Shown here: piece by piece, positions 35,089 through 44,003 of the stretch | Numbering within the stretch: position 1 is the first letter of the stretch | How the letters are laid out: each line of letters opens with the position of its first letter | DNA from: Giesbergeria sp. | GTDB lineage: Bacteria; Pseudomonadota; Gammaproteobacteria; Burkholderiales; Burkholderiaceae_C | NCBI GenBank assembly: GCA_017985015.1 | Contig: JAGNYI010000004.1 | Coordinates: forward strand, 1-64,000 | Length of the DNA stretch: 64,000 bases | Reading direction: 5' to 3' | The notes under the pieces: generated by a model | Told to the model about the DNA's origin: nothing | What the model saw: the letters and a program-made list of their open reading frames with translations, nothing else | Databases searched by the model: none | Program-made: the position numbers and the translations under genes

Positions 35089-35310
35089 TCAATGAATCGC
35101 CGCCGCCACGATGATGCTGATGCCCAGACACATGGCCGCCACCACCATGCCGAGCGCGCGGTTCTGTTTTTCGACGATTTCGCGCCACAGGTCTACGGGC
35201 GTGATTTTGTCGATGATGAAAAAGCACAGCCAGAAGACGAAAACGCCGATGAGCGCGTAGAGGATGGAGCCGAGAAAGGCTGCTGGCCGAAGCCATTCGA
35301 TTCCGAGCAT
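35089..35310 (-). CDS. DUF350-family small membrane protein
   Basis: Inner-membrane protein, 73 aa, with two hydrophobic helices: about residues 9-33 (AAFLGSILYALIGVFVFWLC) and 52-72 (LGMVVAAMCLGISIIVAAAI), the second with the glycine/alanine pattern of DUF350 (YjfL-like). It is half the length of two-repeat members. ATG 35310 is preceded by AAGGAG. It follows the DUF4178 gene by 26 bp, and such pairs recur beside SPFH and spermidine-synthase-like genes in related bacteria (from general knowledge). Function unknown; envelope-related roles are suspected. Confidence 0.8.
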   Translation of the reverse strand: MLGIEWLRPAAFLGSILYALIGVFVFWLCFFIIDKITPVDLWREIVEKQNRALGMVVAAMCLGISIIVAAAIH

Positions 35311-35336
35311 GGTGGGAGTCTCCTTGAAAAGCGGGT

Positions 35337-36827
35337 CTATTTGTGGCTGCCGCCGGTGGAAAAACCGCCGTACGAGCCACCGCTGCTGCGGGTGCCGCCG
35401 CCCAAGGGGCCAGAGCAATTGGACAGCAGCACAAGCAGGATGATGATCACGATGGCGATGATGAACAGCGTGGCGCAGCCGATGCTTTTGGCCGCCACAA
35501 ACGGGCCGGGGTCGTCCCGCTTGAGCAGGTCGGCCTTGTCTTTGAGGCCAAAGGCTTCGGCCACGGTGTCGCTTGCCAGCTTGTCGCCGGCCGACCAGGT
35601 CACTTCGCTGGGCGTTTTTTCCAGCGACAACAGGCCTTTGCTGCTGGCGAAGTCGCGGTTGCTGGTGCGCTGGCCGCGCTCGACTTTCCAGTAGAACTCG
35701 CCCAGCACGTAGGTGGTTTCGGCCTCATACGCCGACTGCAACTGGTAGGTGGTTCCCAGGTAGCTGGCGCTGCGGCCGTTTTGCACCATCTGCGGTGCGC
35801 CGGTGGTGGGGCGCACCAGGCTCCAGCCGTCGCTGCTGTCGACCAGGAACGAGAAACCGCGCTTCTGGTTGTAGAGCAGGTACTCGCTCCAGCCGAATTG
35901 CTCATCGTCGCCCGGCTCCTGCCCCATGCGGTGCTGAAAGCCGACCACCTGCCAGTGCACGCCCTGCAACTGGCCCTTGGCGCCCAGCGGGAGGATGGGG
36001 CGCACGGGTTCGTCCTGCTCGGCAAACGCGAGTTCGGCGCCGACGCCGCTCTCCAGCGAAATGATGCTTTTGCAGGAAGGGCAGGTAATGCTCTTGGAGC
36101 CCGCCAGCATCACCTGCACCGGCGCGCCGCAGTTCGGGCAGCTGAACTGGCGGCCTTTTTCCTCCTTGACCGATTCGTCCTTGAGGCCCTGGAGCTTCAG
36201 GTCGTCGAGCAGCACGGCGCGGCCGCGGTCCACCGCGGGCGGCTGGCGGCTGGTGTCGATGGAGAGCACCTCGCCGTCGCTGCTGCGCAGTTCGATCAGG
36301 TCGAAAAGTTGGCCGAGCGGCGGCAGCTTGGGCAGCTCGCCCTCGGCCGAGATGAGCTGCGCCTGGCCGGTGTAGGCCACGCTGTAGACCTTGCCATCGA
36401 GGCTGACGCTGGCGCCGGGGCGCAGCGCTGCCACGTCGGGCAGCGCCTGCTGCACGCTGGCGGAGCGGGTGAAGACATAGGCGCCGTTGTCTTCCGAGAG
36501 GGTGGCCAGCTCGCCGTCCTGCAGGAAGGCGGTCCACTCGGTCCAGACGCCGGCATCGCTCTTGTACTGCAGCCGCCCAATCAGGGTGAAAGGGTGCTCT
36601 TTGCCATCCAGCACGATGCGCCCGCTCGCCATGAGCTGCAGCGGGCTGTGGTCGTCGAACAGCTCGGCCATCTTGCCGATGCGAGACAGCACCTCGCCAT
36701 TGCGCACCACGGTGCTCTGGCAATACGGGCAGACGGCGTAGCTTGACTGCGCGCTCTTGAACTCCACCGGCGCGCCGCAGCCAGGGCAGGGCGCGCGGTA
36801 GGCGCGCTGGGTGGGTGCGGTGGCCAT
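35337..36827 (-). CDS. DUF4178-family protein with zinc ribbons
   Basis: 496 aa. Two zinc-ribbon-like pairs are visible: CPGCGAP and CPYCQST at the N-terminus (about 14-37), and CPNCGAP with CPSCKS near the middle (about 232-260). Around them two DUF4178 beta-rich domains repeat (HPFTLIGRLQYKSDAGVWTE early; LQGVHWQVVGFQHRMG later). A C-terminal hydrophobic helix (about 450-472, IGCATLFIIAIVIIILLVLL) and a glycine/serine tail anchor it in the membrane. It forms a cluster with DUF350 downstream and an SPFH gene upstream. No enzymatic residue is identified. Confidence 0.85.
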   Translation of the reverse strand: MATAPTQRAYRAPCPGCGAPVEFKSAQSSYAVCPYCQSTVVRNGEVLSRIGKMAELFDDHSPLQLMASGRIVLDGKEHPFTLIGRLQYKSDAGVWTEWTAFLQDGELATLSEDNGAYVFTRSASVQQALPDVAALRPGASVSLDGKVYSVAYTGQAQLISAEGELPKLPPLGQLFDLIELRSSDGEVLSIDTSRQPPAVDRGRAVLLDDLKLQGLKDESVKEEKGRQFSCPNCGAPVQVMLAGSKSITCPSCKSIISLESGVGAELAFAEQDEPVRPILPLGAKGQLQGVHWQVVGFQHRMGQEPGDDEQFGWSEYLLYNQKRGFSFLVDSSDGWSLVRPTTGAPQMVQNGRSASYLGTTYQLQSAYEAETTYVLGEFYWKVERGQRTSNRDFASSKGLLSLEKTPSEVTWSAGDKLASDTVAEAFGLKDKADLLKRDDPGPFVAAKSIGCATLFIIAIVIIILLVLLSNCSGPLGGGTRSSGGSYGGFSTGGSHK

Positions 36828-36835
36828 TGGCAGGT

Positions 36836-36901
36836 GTTTTTAAGCTTTTTTTGGCCTCTGGCGCTTATCTGGTAAGCGCAAGTAGCTATCTATTTAGTAG
36901 C
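36836..36901 (-). repeat. Family A palindromic repeat, copy 6
   Basis: On the minus strand: TAGATAGCTACTTGCGCTTA, CCAGATAAGCGCCAGAGGCC, then an A-run. GCGCTTA and TAAGCGC form a good stem, the clearest in the family. It fills the 76-bp spacer between the SPFH and DUF4178 genes. Confidence 0.88.
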
Positions 36902-36903
36902 AA

Positions 36904-37962
36904 TTACACCAATTTCTTCAGCAGCTCGGCCTTTTTGCCGTCGAATTCCTCTTGCGTCAGGATGCCCTTGGACTTGAGCTCGCCGAGCTTTTCCAGCGTG
37001 GCCATGACGTCTTCTGCCTTGACGCCCACGGTGGGTGCTTCTGCCGCAGCGGCTGCGTGCGGCTGGGGCGCATTGCCGCTGCCCTGCAGGCCGGCAGCAA
37101 GGTTCTGCGCCATCACCTGGCCCAGCGCCACGCCGGCGCCCAGGCCCATGGCGTCGCCGGCAATGCCGCCGCCACCGCTGCCCGCGCCTTCGGCAAACTT
37201 CGGGATCGCCTGCGCCGTCTGGTACTGCATGAACTTGCCCATGTCGTTGCCGACCATGCCCATGCCGATTTTCTGATCCAGGATTTTCTGCAGCTCTTCG
37301 GGGAGCGACAGGTTCTGCACCGTCATGCTCTCGACCTTGAGGCCGAGCTTTTCAAAGGCGGGCGTCAGCTCTTTGGTCAGCGCGTCGGCAAACATGACCT
37401 GGTTGGCGGCCAAGTCCAGGAACGGCACGCCGCTGCCGGCAATGGCGTTGCTGATGTTTTGCAGCACCAGGCCGCGCAACTGCCCTTCGAGGTCGCCCAC
37501 CGGGTAGCTGGCGCGGGTGCCCGAGATTTCGGTGTAGAACGCCTTGGGGTCGACGATGCGGTAGGCGTAGTTGCCAAACGCGCGCAGCCGCACCGCGCCA
37601 AAGTCCTTGTCGCGGATGGTGATGGGCTGGGGCGTGCCCCATTTCTGGTCGATCTGCTGGCGCGTGCTGAAGAAGTAGACGTCGCTCTTGAAGGGCGACT
37701 GGAACAATTTGTCCCAGTTCTTCAAGTTGGTCAGCAGCGGCAGCGTTTGCGTTGTCAGCTTGTGCGTGCCAGCGCCAAACACGTCGGCCACCTGGCCTTC
37801 ATTGACGAAAACGGCCATTTGCGAATCGCGCACCACCAGCACGGCGCCGTTCTGGATTTCCATGTCCTGCATCGGAAAGCGCCAGGCCAGCGTGCCGTCG
37901 CCGTCCTCGGTCCATTCGATGACGTCGATGAACTGTTTCTTGATGAAATCCATAAGGGCCAT
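36904..37962 (-). CDS. SPFH/band-7 domain protein with C-terminal SHOCT-like motif
   Basis: 352 aa, of the group often labelled virion-core or YdjI-like. The SPFH-type domain covers about residues 25-240 (VLVVRDSQMAVFVNEGQVAD, GAVRLRAFGNYAYRIVDP). A glycine-rich linker follows (about 262-290), and the protein ends with a SHOCT-like segment, LGELKSKGILTQEEFDGKKA. There is no obvious signal or transmembrane segment, so membrane association would be peripheral. ATG 37962 has a GGAGCA site. It is first in the SPFH-DUF4178-DUF350 cluster. The usual role of such proteins is scaffolding at membranes; the specific function is unknown. Confidence 0.87.
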   Translation of the reverse strand: MALMDFIKKQFIDVIEWTEDGDGTLAWRFPMQDMEIQNGAVLVVRDSQMAVFVNEGQVADVFGAGTHKLTTQTLPLLTNLKNWDKLFQSPFKSDVYFFSTRQQIDQKWGTPQPITIRDKDFGAVRLRAFGNYAYRIVDPKAFYTEISGTRASYPVGDLEGQLRGLVLQNISNAIAGSGVPFLDLAANQVMFADALTKELTPAFEKLGLKVESMTVQNLSLPEELQKILDQKIGMGMVGNDMGKFMQYQTAQAIPKFAEGAGSGGGGIAGDAMGLGAGVALGQVMAQNLAAGLQGSGNAPQPHAAAAAEAPTVGVKAEDVMATLEKLGELKSKGILTQEEFDGKKAELLKKLV

Positions 37963-38127
37963 GTGCTGCTCCCGTGGGTGGGCAAAAAGGGTGGCGGCCA
38001 TGATAGCAACGGGGGTGGGGTTTTGGCGCTTTTTCGGTAGCCAGCCCAAGAGAGCGTGACGGAAGGCGCAAAACCGCAGCGCGCCAGAGGCGACGGCTCC
38101 TGGCGGCAAAGAAATATTTGCTTTTTT

Positions 38128-38148
38128 AAATGAGAATGATTATCATTT
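38128..38148. promoter_or_regulatory. Fur box upstream of the DUF2061 gene
   Basis: AATGAGAATGATTATCATT is close to the 19-bp Fur consensus (GATAATGATAATCATTATC) and is an imperfect palindrome. It lies 27 bp before the start codon of the DUF2061 gene, where bound Fur would block transcription when iron is sufficient. Confidence 0.8.
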
Positions 38149-38174
38149 AACTCATCTGCTCTCAGGAATCCGCC

Positions 38175-38438
38175 ATGACCCGCATCCGCCAGTTCGCCAG
38201 CACTCACCGCGCCACGCTCACCAAGACCGGCAGCTACTACCTCATCCACATCAGCGTCGCTGCCATGGTGGCCTACGCCGTCACCGGCAACCTGATGGCC
38301 TCCATCACGCTCAGCCTGCTGGAACCTACGGTGCAGGCGTTTGCGTTCTTCTTTCACGAAAAGGCGTGGGAGCGGCGCGCTGCGCGGCGCCAGGCGCAAT
38401 CAGTCAGTTCAGCGGCTGCGGAGTTGCTGCCAGCCTGA
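38175..38438 (+). CDS. DUF2061-family membrane protein, probably iron-regulated
   Basis: Small inner-membrane protein, 87 aa. It opens with a charged stretch, then TLTKTGSYYLIHISVAAMVA and a second hydrophobic segment NLMASITLSLLEPTVQAFAF, matching the DUF2061 pattern in which a glutamate sits before the last helix. The C-terminus is basic and soluble. A CAGGA site precedes the ATG. A clear Fur box in its promoter implies induction under iron limitation; no siderophore or heme gene is adjacent. Function unknown. Confidence 0.85.
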   Translation: MTRIRQFASTHRATLTKTGSYYLIHISVAAMVAYAVTGNLMASITLSLLEPTVQAFAFFFHEKAWERRAARRQAQSVSSAAAELLPA

Positions 38439-38447
38439 AGGGCTGGG

Positions 38448-38747
38448 TCAGGCGCGCACGTCGAGCAGTGCGCCGAGCACCGCGTCGCCGGTGCGCAGGG
38501 TCTGCACATTGGCCATGAACGCGTGTTTGGCGGCGAGCTGGTCCACGACTTCCTGTTCGAGTGAAACCCCTTCAGCGTTGGCGCGCTGAACGCTGGCGTC
38601 CACGCCGCCCTCGGGCGCCGCCTGTTGCACGACACGCTGGGCACGGTAGCCGGGCGTGTTCATGTTGGCGACGTTGCCGGCCGAGGCGTCCAGTCGCATC
38701 CGGGCGGCGGAAAGACCGGAGGAGGCAATGGCGTTGAGGCTGGACAT
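38448..38747 (-). CDS. Orphan flagellar rod/hook-like protein
   Basis: 99 aa with the N-terminal flagellar rod signature (SSLNAIASSGLSAARMRLDA, NVANMNTPGYRAQRV) and the C-terminal heptad helix (EQEVVDQLAAKHAFMANVQTLR) found in FlgB/FlgC/FlgE-type axial proteins. The large central domain of those proteins is missing, making a minimal two-helix version. AAGGAG precedes the ATG. No flagellar gene is nearby. It may be a short axial protein used elsewhere or a degenerate relic; the intact ends argue for selection. Confidence 0.7.
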   Translation of the reverse strand: MSSLNAIASSGLSAARMRLDASAGNVANMNTPGYRAQRVVQQAAPEGGVDASVQRANAEGVSLEQEVVDQLAAKHAFMANVQTLRTGDAVLGALLDVRA

Positions 38748-38826
38748 GCGGAAACTCCTTGAACCGTGGTGTGCCCGGCCATTGTCTGCCGCCGACGCGA
38801 ACTCGGCAAGCGTTCAGAAACCGCGC

Positions 38827-39780
38827 CTACGACGGCGCTCCGTGGGCTTCGCGCAGGCACTGGGCGAACGCTTGGGCGGCCCGCGCGGGCTGGGGCGAGC
38901 GGCGCAGCACGCTGACGAACTCGCAGCAGTAGAAAAACAGCTCGGGCCGAATCGCGCGCATGTGCCCACGCCGCTCAAAGGCTTCTGCGTAGTGGTCGGG
39001 CAGAAAACCCAGGTAGCGGCCCGAGAGAATCAGCGTGGCAATCGACTCTTGGTCAAACCCCGTCGCCTTGCGCGGCAGGCGCTCGCGGTGGCCGAGCTCC
39101 ATGTTGGGCGAGTGGTAGCCCAGGCCGGCAAAGGGCCAGGCGCGCAGGGCGTCCCAATCCAGCGCGGCATGGTCGGCGGCAAACAGCGGGTGGCTGGCGC
39201 CCGCGTAGAGCCGCATGTCTTCGCCAAACAGTGTCTCGTAGACCAGGCTTTGCGAGCTGCGGTGCGTGGGCAGGATGCCCACCTGAAAGCGCCCATCCAT
39301 CAGCCCGCGCTCAATGGCCGGCATGCCGCCCACATGCAGGTTCAGCGCCACCTCGGGGGCGCGGTCGGCGAACAGGGCAATCGCCGAATCGATATGGGCT
39401 TGCGGGTTGCTGGCGGTCTTGTCGAACACCGCCACGTCGAGCTGCCCGCCCATGCGGTGGTGGATGTCGTCAATGCTGCTGCGAAACGCGTCCACGCCGG
39501 CCAGCAGGCGCAGCGTTTCGTCGTACACCCGCTGGCCTTCCAGCGTCAGCGCAAAGCCGGCCCGCCCGCGCCGGCACAGCCTCAAACCAAGGCGGGTTTC
39601 CAGATCCTTCAGGTGGCGGCTGACTGTGCTGGTGCCGATGTTGAGTTCGAGCTCGGCGGCGGAGAGCCCGCCGCACTCGACGACGCTCTTGAAGACCTGC
39701 AGCAAGCGCAGGTCCATATCGGCCAATTGCCCCAGCATGGCGCGGGGCCGCGCTGAAGAGGCCGGTGGCATTACTTGCAT
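38827..39780 (-). CDS. LysR-family transcriptional regulator
   Basis: 317 aa. The winged helix-turn-helix is at about residues 22-80 (MDLRLLQVFKSVVECGGLSA, NIGTSTVSRHLKDLETRLGL), followed by the effector-binding domain. Start at ATG 39780, or at 39717 (MDLRLLQVF), which matches the usual LysR beginning; neither has a strong ribosome-binding site. It is divergent from an omega-aminotransferase gene, which it probably controls in response to the amine or amino-acid substrate (inference). Confidence 0.87.
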   Translation of the reverse strand: MQVMPPASSARPRAMLGQLADMDLRLLQVFKSVVECGGLSAAELELNIGTSTVSRHLKDLETRLGLRLCRRGRAGFALTLEGQRVYDETLRLLAGVDAFRSSIDDIHHRMGGQLDVAVFDKTASNPQAHIDSAIALFADRAPEVALNLHVGGMPAIERGLMDGRFQVGILPTHRSSQSLVYETLFGEDMRLYAGASHPLFAADHAALDWDALRAWPFAGLGYHSPNMELGHRERLPRKATGFDQESIATLILSGRYLGFLPDHYAEAFERRGHMRAIRPELFFYCCEFVSVLRRSPQPARAAQAFAQCLREAHGAPS

Positions 39781-39871
39781 AAATCTTCAAGTGAACAGTG
39801 ACATTTGTTGATTTGAGAGATTAACACCCGCAAGAACAATGGCGCATCGTTCCGTCCTTCTGGAGACCGCC

Positions 39872-41230
39872 ATGAGTTTTGTGCCTATTGACCAAGCCCT
39901 TGAAGCCGCACCGCGCATGGACGCCGCCTGGCTCGACGCGCACTGGATGCCGTTTACCGCCAACCGCAACTTCAAAGCCGCACCGCGCATGGTCGCCAGT
40001 GCCAGCGGGGCCTACTACACCGACACCGACGGCCGCAAGATTTTTGACGGTCTCTCCGGCCTGTGGTGCACCGGCCTGGGCCATGGCCGGCGTGAAATTG
40101 CCGAAGCCGTGGGCAAGGCGGCGCTGAACCTGGACTACGCCCCGGCCTTCCAGTTCGGCCATCCGGCTTCGTTCGCGCTGGCCAACAAGATCAAGGAACT
40201 CACGCCCGACGGGCTGGACTACGTCTTCTTCACCGGCTCGGGCTCGGAATCAGCCGACACCTCGCTGAAAATGGCCCGCGCCTACTGGCGCGCCAAGGGC
40301 CAGGGCACCAAGACACGTCTCATCGGCCGCGAAAAGGGCTACCACGGCGTGAACTTCGGCGGCATCTCGGTCGGCGGCATTGGCGGCAACCGCAAGACCT
40401 TTGGCCAGGGCATCGAAGCCGACCACCTGCCCCACACCCAGCCGCCCGCCGGTACCTTCCAGAAGGGCATGGCCGAGGAAGGGGGCCGGGCACTGGCGGA
40501 CAAACTGCTCGACGTGATTGCCCTGCACGATGCGAGCAACATCGCCGCCGTCATCGTCGAGCCGTTCTCGGGTTCGGCCGGCGTGGTCATCCCGCCCAAG
40601 GGATACCTGGAGCGCATCCGCGAGATCTGCACACAGAACCACATCCTGCTGATCTTTGACGAGGTCATCACGGCGTTTGGCCGCTGCGGCACCTGGACCG
40701 GCTCGGAGGCTTTTGGCGTCACGCCCGATATCCTCAACTTCGCCAAGCAGGTGACCAACGGCGCCCAGCCCTTGGGCGGCGTGGTGGCCAGCAAAGACAT
40801 CTACGACACCTTCATGGCGCAGGGCGGCGCTGAATACCTGGTGGAATTCCCCCACGGCTACACCTATTCGGCGCACCCGGTGGCCTGCGCTGCAGGGCTA
40901 GCAGCTCTCGAAATCCTGCAAAAAGAGGACATGCCCGGCCGCGTGCAGGCCTTGCTGCCGCACTTCGAGCAGGCGGTGCACAGTCTCAAAGGCGCCAAGC
41001 ATGTGGCCGACATCCGCAACTACGGCCTGGCCGCAGGGTTCACCATTGCTGCGCTTCCGGGCGAGCCGGCGCGCCGGCCGTATGAGATTGCCATGGCGTG
41101 CTGGAAGAAAGGCTTCTACGTGCGCTACGGCGGCGACACCATCCAGCTGGCGCCGCCGTTCATCAGCGAGAAAGCCGAGATCGAGCGCCTGGTCAATGCG
41201 CTGGGGGATGCGCTGGCCGAGACGGCGTGA
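39872..41230 (+). CDS. Omega-amino acid:pyruvate aminotransferase (class III)
   Basis: PLP-dependent class III aminotransferase, 452 aa, most like beta-alanine/omega-amino acid:pyruvate aminotransferases. The cofactor region is intact: FTGSGSESADTSLKMARAYW, LIFDEVITAFGRCGTWTGSE with the PLP-binding Asp, and the Schiff-base lysine in ILNFAKQVTNGAQPLGGV. GGAG lies before ATG 39872; ATG 39839 is possible. It uses pyruvate as amino acceptor in the family; the donor could be beta-alanine, GABA or another omega-amine. It is divergent from LysR. Confidence 0.9.
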   Translation: MSFVPIDQALEAAPRMDAAWLDAHWMPFTANRNFKAAPRMVASASGAYYTDTDGRKIFDGLSGLWCTGLGHGRREIAEAVGKAALNLDYAPAFQFGHPASFALANKIKELTPDGLDYVFFTGSGSESADTSLKMARAYWRAKGQGTKTRLIGREKGYHGVNFGGISVGGIGGNRKTFGQGIEADHLPHTQPPAGTFQKGMAEEGGRALADKLLDVIALHDASNIAAVIVEPFSGSAGVVIPPKGYLERIREICTQNHILLIFDEVITAFGRCGTWTGSEAFGVTPDILNFAKQVTNGAQPLGGVVASKDIYDTFMAQGGAEYLVEFPHGYTYSAHPVACAAGLAALEILQKEDMPGRVQALLPHFEQAVHSLKGAKHVADIRNYGLAAGFTIAALPGEPARRPYEIAMACWKKGFYVRYGGDTIQLAPPFISEKAEIERLVNALGDALAETA

Positions 41231-41245
41231 GGCTTGCCTCGCAGG

Positions 41246-41316
41246 CTATTTGCTATCATAAGAATAGCTGACAGCGATTATCTGATAAGCGCTGGAGGCC
41301 AATTTTGCTTGAAACT
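41246..41316 (+). repeat. Family A palindromic repeat, copy 7
   Basis: GCTATTTGCTATCATAAGAA, TAGCTGACAGCGATTATCTG, ATAAGCGCTGGAGGCCAATT. It lies just after the aminotransferase gene. The remaining spacer to maeB is GC-rich and holds a TACAAT -10-like box at 41445-41450; nothing else was seen in it. Confidence 0.86.
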
Positions 41317-41530
41317 TTGGCTGTGATGCCGCAGCCCTTGCGGACGTGGGGACGGAGCTGAAGCTGCGCCATCGCGGATTGCGCGCAAGCGTGCTTCGCT
41401 TCACGGCAACGATCGGGGCAGGCGAGCGCGCAAAACGCGCAGCCTACAATTGCGTGGCGCTCATGCGAGCGGCTGCGTCAAGCCTGTGACGGAACCCGGC
41501 GCGCTGCTGCTCGCCACCGCCGGAGTTCCC

Positions 41531-43840
41531 ATGTCTGAAGCCCCCAAAGTCCCCCCTGTCGACAAGCGCGCCCTGCTGCGCAAGGCTGCTCTCGAATACC
41601 ACGAGTTTCCCAAGCCCGGCAAGATTGCCATCGCTTCCACCAAGCAGATGGTCAACCAGCTTGATTTGTCGCTGGCTTATTCGCCCGGCGTGGCCGCGCC
41701 CTGCGAAGAAATCGTCAAGGACCCGAACGCGGCCTTTCGCTACACCAGCCGTGGCAACCTGGTCGGCGTGATCACCAACGGCACGGCCGTGCTGGGCTTG
41801 GGCGACATCGGCGCGCTGGCCAGCAAGCCGGTGATGGAAGGCAAGGCGGTCCTGTTCAAGAAGTTCTCGGGCATCGACGTGTTCGACATCGAGATCAACG
41901 AAAAAGACCCGGAAAAACTGGTCGAGATCATCGCTGCGCTGGAGCCGACGTTTGGCGGCATCAACCTGGAAGACATCAAGGCGCCCGACTGTTTCTATGT
42001 GGAGCGCAAGCTGCGCGAGCGCATGAACATTCCGGTGTTCCACGACGACCAGCATGGCACGGCCATTGTGGTGGGCGCGGCCATTCTGGGTGGCCTCAAA
42101 GTCGCTGGCAAGCGCCCGGAGGACGTCAAGCTGGTCACCTCCGGCGCCGGCGCTGCAGCATTGGCCTGCCTGGGCCTGCTGGTCAAGCTGGGCGTGCGCC
42201 GCGAGAACATCTGGGTCACCGACCTGGCCGGTGTGGTCTACGCGGGCCGCACCGAGCTGATGGACGAGGACAAGGCGCACTACGCGCAGCCCACCGAACA
42301 GCGCACGCTCAGCCAGGTGATCGTCGGCGCGGACGTGCTGCTGGGCCTTTCGGCCGGCGGCGTGGTCAAGCAGGAAATGGTGCGCAGCATGGCGCCGCGC
42401 CCGCTGATCTTCGCCCTGGCCAACCCCAACCCCGAGATTTCACCCGAGGACGTCAAAGCCGTGCGCGACGACGCCATCATCGCCACCGGCCGCACGGACT
42501 ACCCGAACCAGGTCAACAACGTCCTGTGCTTCCCCTACATCTTTCGTGGCGCGCTTGATTCGGGTGCTACCACCATCACGATGGAGATGGAAATCGCCGC
42601 CGTGCACGCCATCGTCGAGCTGGCGCAGGCCGAGCAGAGCGAAGTGGTGGCCGCAGCCTACGTCGGTGAGCCACTCGCTTTTGGGCCGGAGTACCTGATT
42701 CCCAAGCCTTTTGACCCACGGCTGATGATGAAGATCGCGCCGGCCGTGGCGCAAGCCGCCTTTGACTCCGGTGTCGCGCTGCGCCCCATTGCCGACATGG
42801 ACGCCTACCGCGACCATTTGCAGACATTTGTCTACGCTTCCGGCACGACGATGAAGCCGATCTTCGCGACTGCCAAGGCGGCCAGCGCCAAGCGTGTGGC
42901 GTACTCAGAAGGCGAGGAAGAGCGCGTGTTGCGCGCCGCACAAATCGTGGTGGACGAGCACATTGCACGTCCCACGCTCATAGGGCGCCCCGCCATCATT
43001 GCCCAGCGCATCGAAAAGTTTGGACTGCGGCTCGCAGAGGGGCGCGACTACGACGTCGTCAACGTCGAGCAAGACTACCGCTATCACGACTTCTGGCAGA
43101 CCTACCACCGCATGACCGAACGCAAGGGCGTCACCGTGCCGATCGCCAAGATCGAGATGCGCCGGCGCCTGACCTTGATTGGCAGCATGATGCTGCACAA
43201 GAGCGAGGTGGACGGCCTCATTTGCGGAACCTGGGGCAACACCACGCACCACCTGAGTTACATCGACCAGGTCATCGGCAAGCGTGCCGGTGTGACCACC
43301 TATGCCTGCATGAATGGATTGCTGCTGCCCGATCGCCAGGTCTTTCTCGTTGACACCCACGTCAACTACGACCCGACGGCGGCGCAACTGGCCGAAATAA
43401 CGGTCATGGCCGCCGAGGAAATGCTGCGCTTTGGCATCAAGCCCAAGGCGGCGCTGCTGTCGCACTCGAACTTTGGCAGCAGCACCCAGCCCAGCGCCGT
43501 GAAGATGCGTGACACGCTGGAGTTGCTGCGCGTGCAGGCGCCTTGGCTGGAAGTCGACGGCGAGATGCACGGCGATGTCGCGCTCAGTGGCAGCGCGCGC
43601 GCTGCACTCATGCCGAACAGCACCCTCATCGGCGACGCGAACCTGCTGGTCCTGCCCAATATCGATGCGGCCAACATCTCGTACAACCTGCTCAAGACCG
43701 CTGCCGGCGGCAACATCGCCATTGGGCCGGTGCTGCTCGGCGCGGCCCAACCGGTCTGTGTGCTCACGGCCAGCGCGACCGTGCGCCGCATCGTCAACAT
43801 GACGGCATTGACCGTCGTTGACGCCAACGTGCAACGCTGA
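41531..43840 (+). CDS. maeB: NADP-dependent malic enzyme with phosphotransacetylase-like domain
   Basis: Oxidative decarboxylation of malate to pyruvate and CO2, 769 aa, the length of MaeB-type hybrids. The malic domain spans about residues 20-430 ([46 protein letters not shown]). A phosphate acetyl/butyryltransferase-like domain follows to the C-terminus ([30 protein letters not shown]); in MaeB proteins it is regulatory rather than catalytic. ATG 41531 with a GGAG leader is chosen; the frame is open a little further upstream. Confidence 0.96.
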   Translation: MSEAPKVPPVDKRALLRKAALEYHEFPKPGKIAIASTKQMVNQLDLSLAYSPGVAAPCEEIVKDPNAAFRYTSRGNLVGVITNGTAVLGLGDIGALASKPVMEGKAVLFKKFSGIDVFDIEINEKDPEKLVEIIAALEPTFGGINLEDIKAPDCFYVERKLRERMNIPVFHDDQHGTAIVVGAAILGGLKVAGKRPEDVKLVTSGAGAAALACLGLLVKLGVRRENIWVTDLAGVVYAGRTELMDEDKAHYAQPTEQRTLSQVIVGADVLLGLSAGGVVKQEMVRSMAPRPLIFALANPNPEISPEDVKAVRDDAIIATGRTDYPNQVNNVLCFPYIFRGALDSGATTITMEMEIAAVHAIVELAQAEQSEVVAAAYVGEPLAFGPEYLIPKPFDPRLMMKIAPAVAQAAFDSGVALRPIADMDAYRDHLQTFVYASGTTMKPIFATAKAASAKRVAYSEGEEERVLRAAQIVVDEHIARPTLIGRPAIIAQRIEKFGLRLAEGRDYDVVNVEQDYRYHDFWQTYHRMTERKGVTVPIAKIEMRRRLTLIGSMMLHKSEVDGLICGTWGNTTHHLSYIDQVIGKRAGVTTYACMNGLLLPDRQVFLVDTHVNYDPTAAQLAEITVMAAEEMLRFGIKPKAALLSHSNFGSSTQPSAVKMRDTLELLRVQAPWLEVDGEMHGDVALSGSARAALMPNSTLIGDANLLVLPNIDAANISYNLLKTAAGGNIAIGPVLLGAAQPVCVLTASATVRRIVNMTALTVVDANVQR

Positions 43841-43898
43841 AGTCGCCGGGGGTTTACCCGACGAAGTGAGCGTCCGCTAACAAAAGGTATTCCCTCGA

Positions 43899-43921
43899 AT
43901 TTGCCCATATTTTGGGCAAAT
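43899..43921. promoter_or_regulatory. Inverted repeat upstream of the barnase-like gene
   Basis: ATTTGCCCA and TGGGCAAAT are perfect 9-bp arms around TATTT, 83 bp before the RNase start codon and 58 bp after maeB. There is no T-run, so it looks more like an operator than a terminator. TTGCAT at 43924 downstream could be a -35 box. Confidence 0.5.
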
Positions 43922-44003
43922 GCTTGCATTCGTGTGGGGATTCCGTCACACTAGCGCCTTGAAATTTCGGGTTAACCCGTAGTTTCCGAAAGGTGTAGTC
44001 GTG

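Noticed and set aside
24054..37962. A complete phage-defence island
   Set aside because: Only the restriction-modification genes and the AlbA-type protein are defence-like. No integrase, transposase or second defence system is present, and the neighbouring genes look metabolic or envelope-related.
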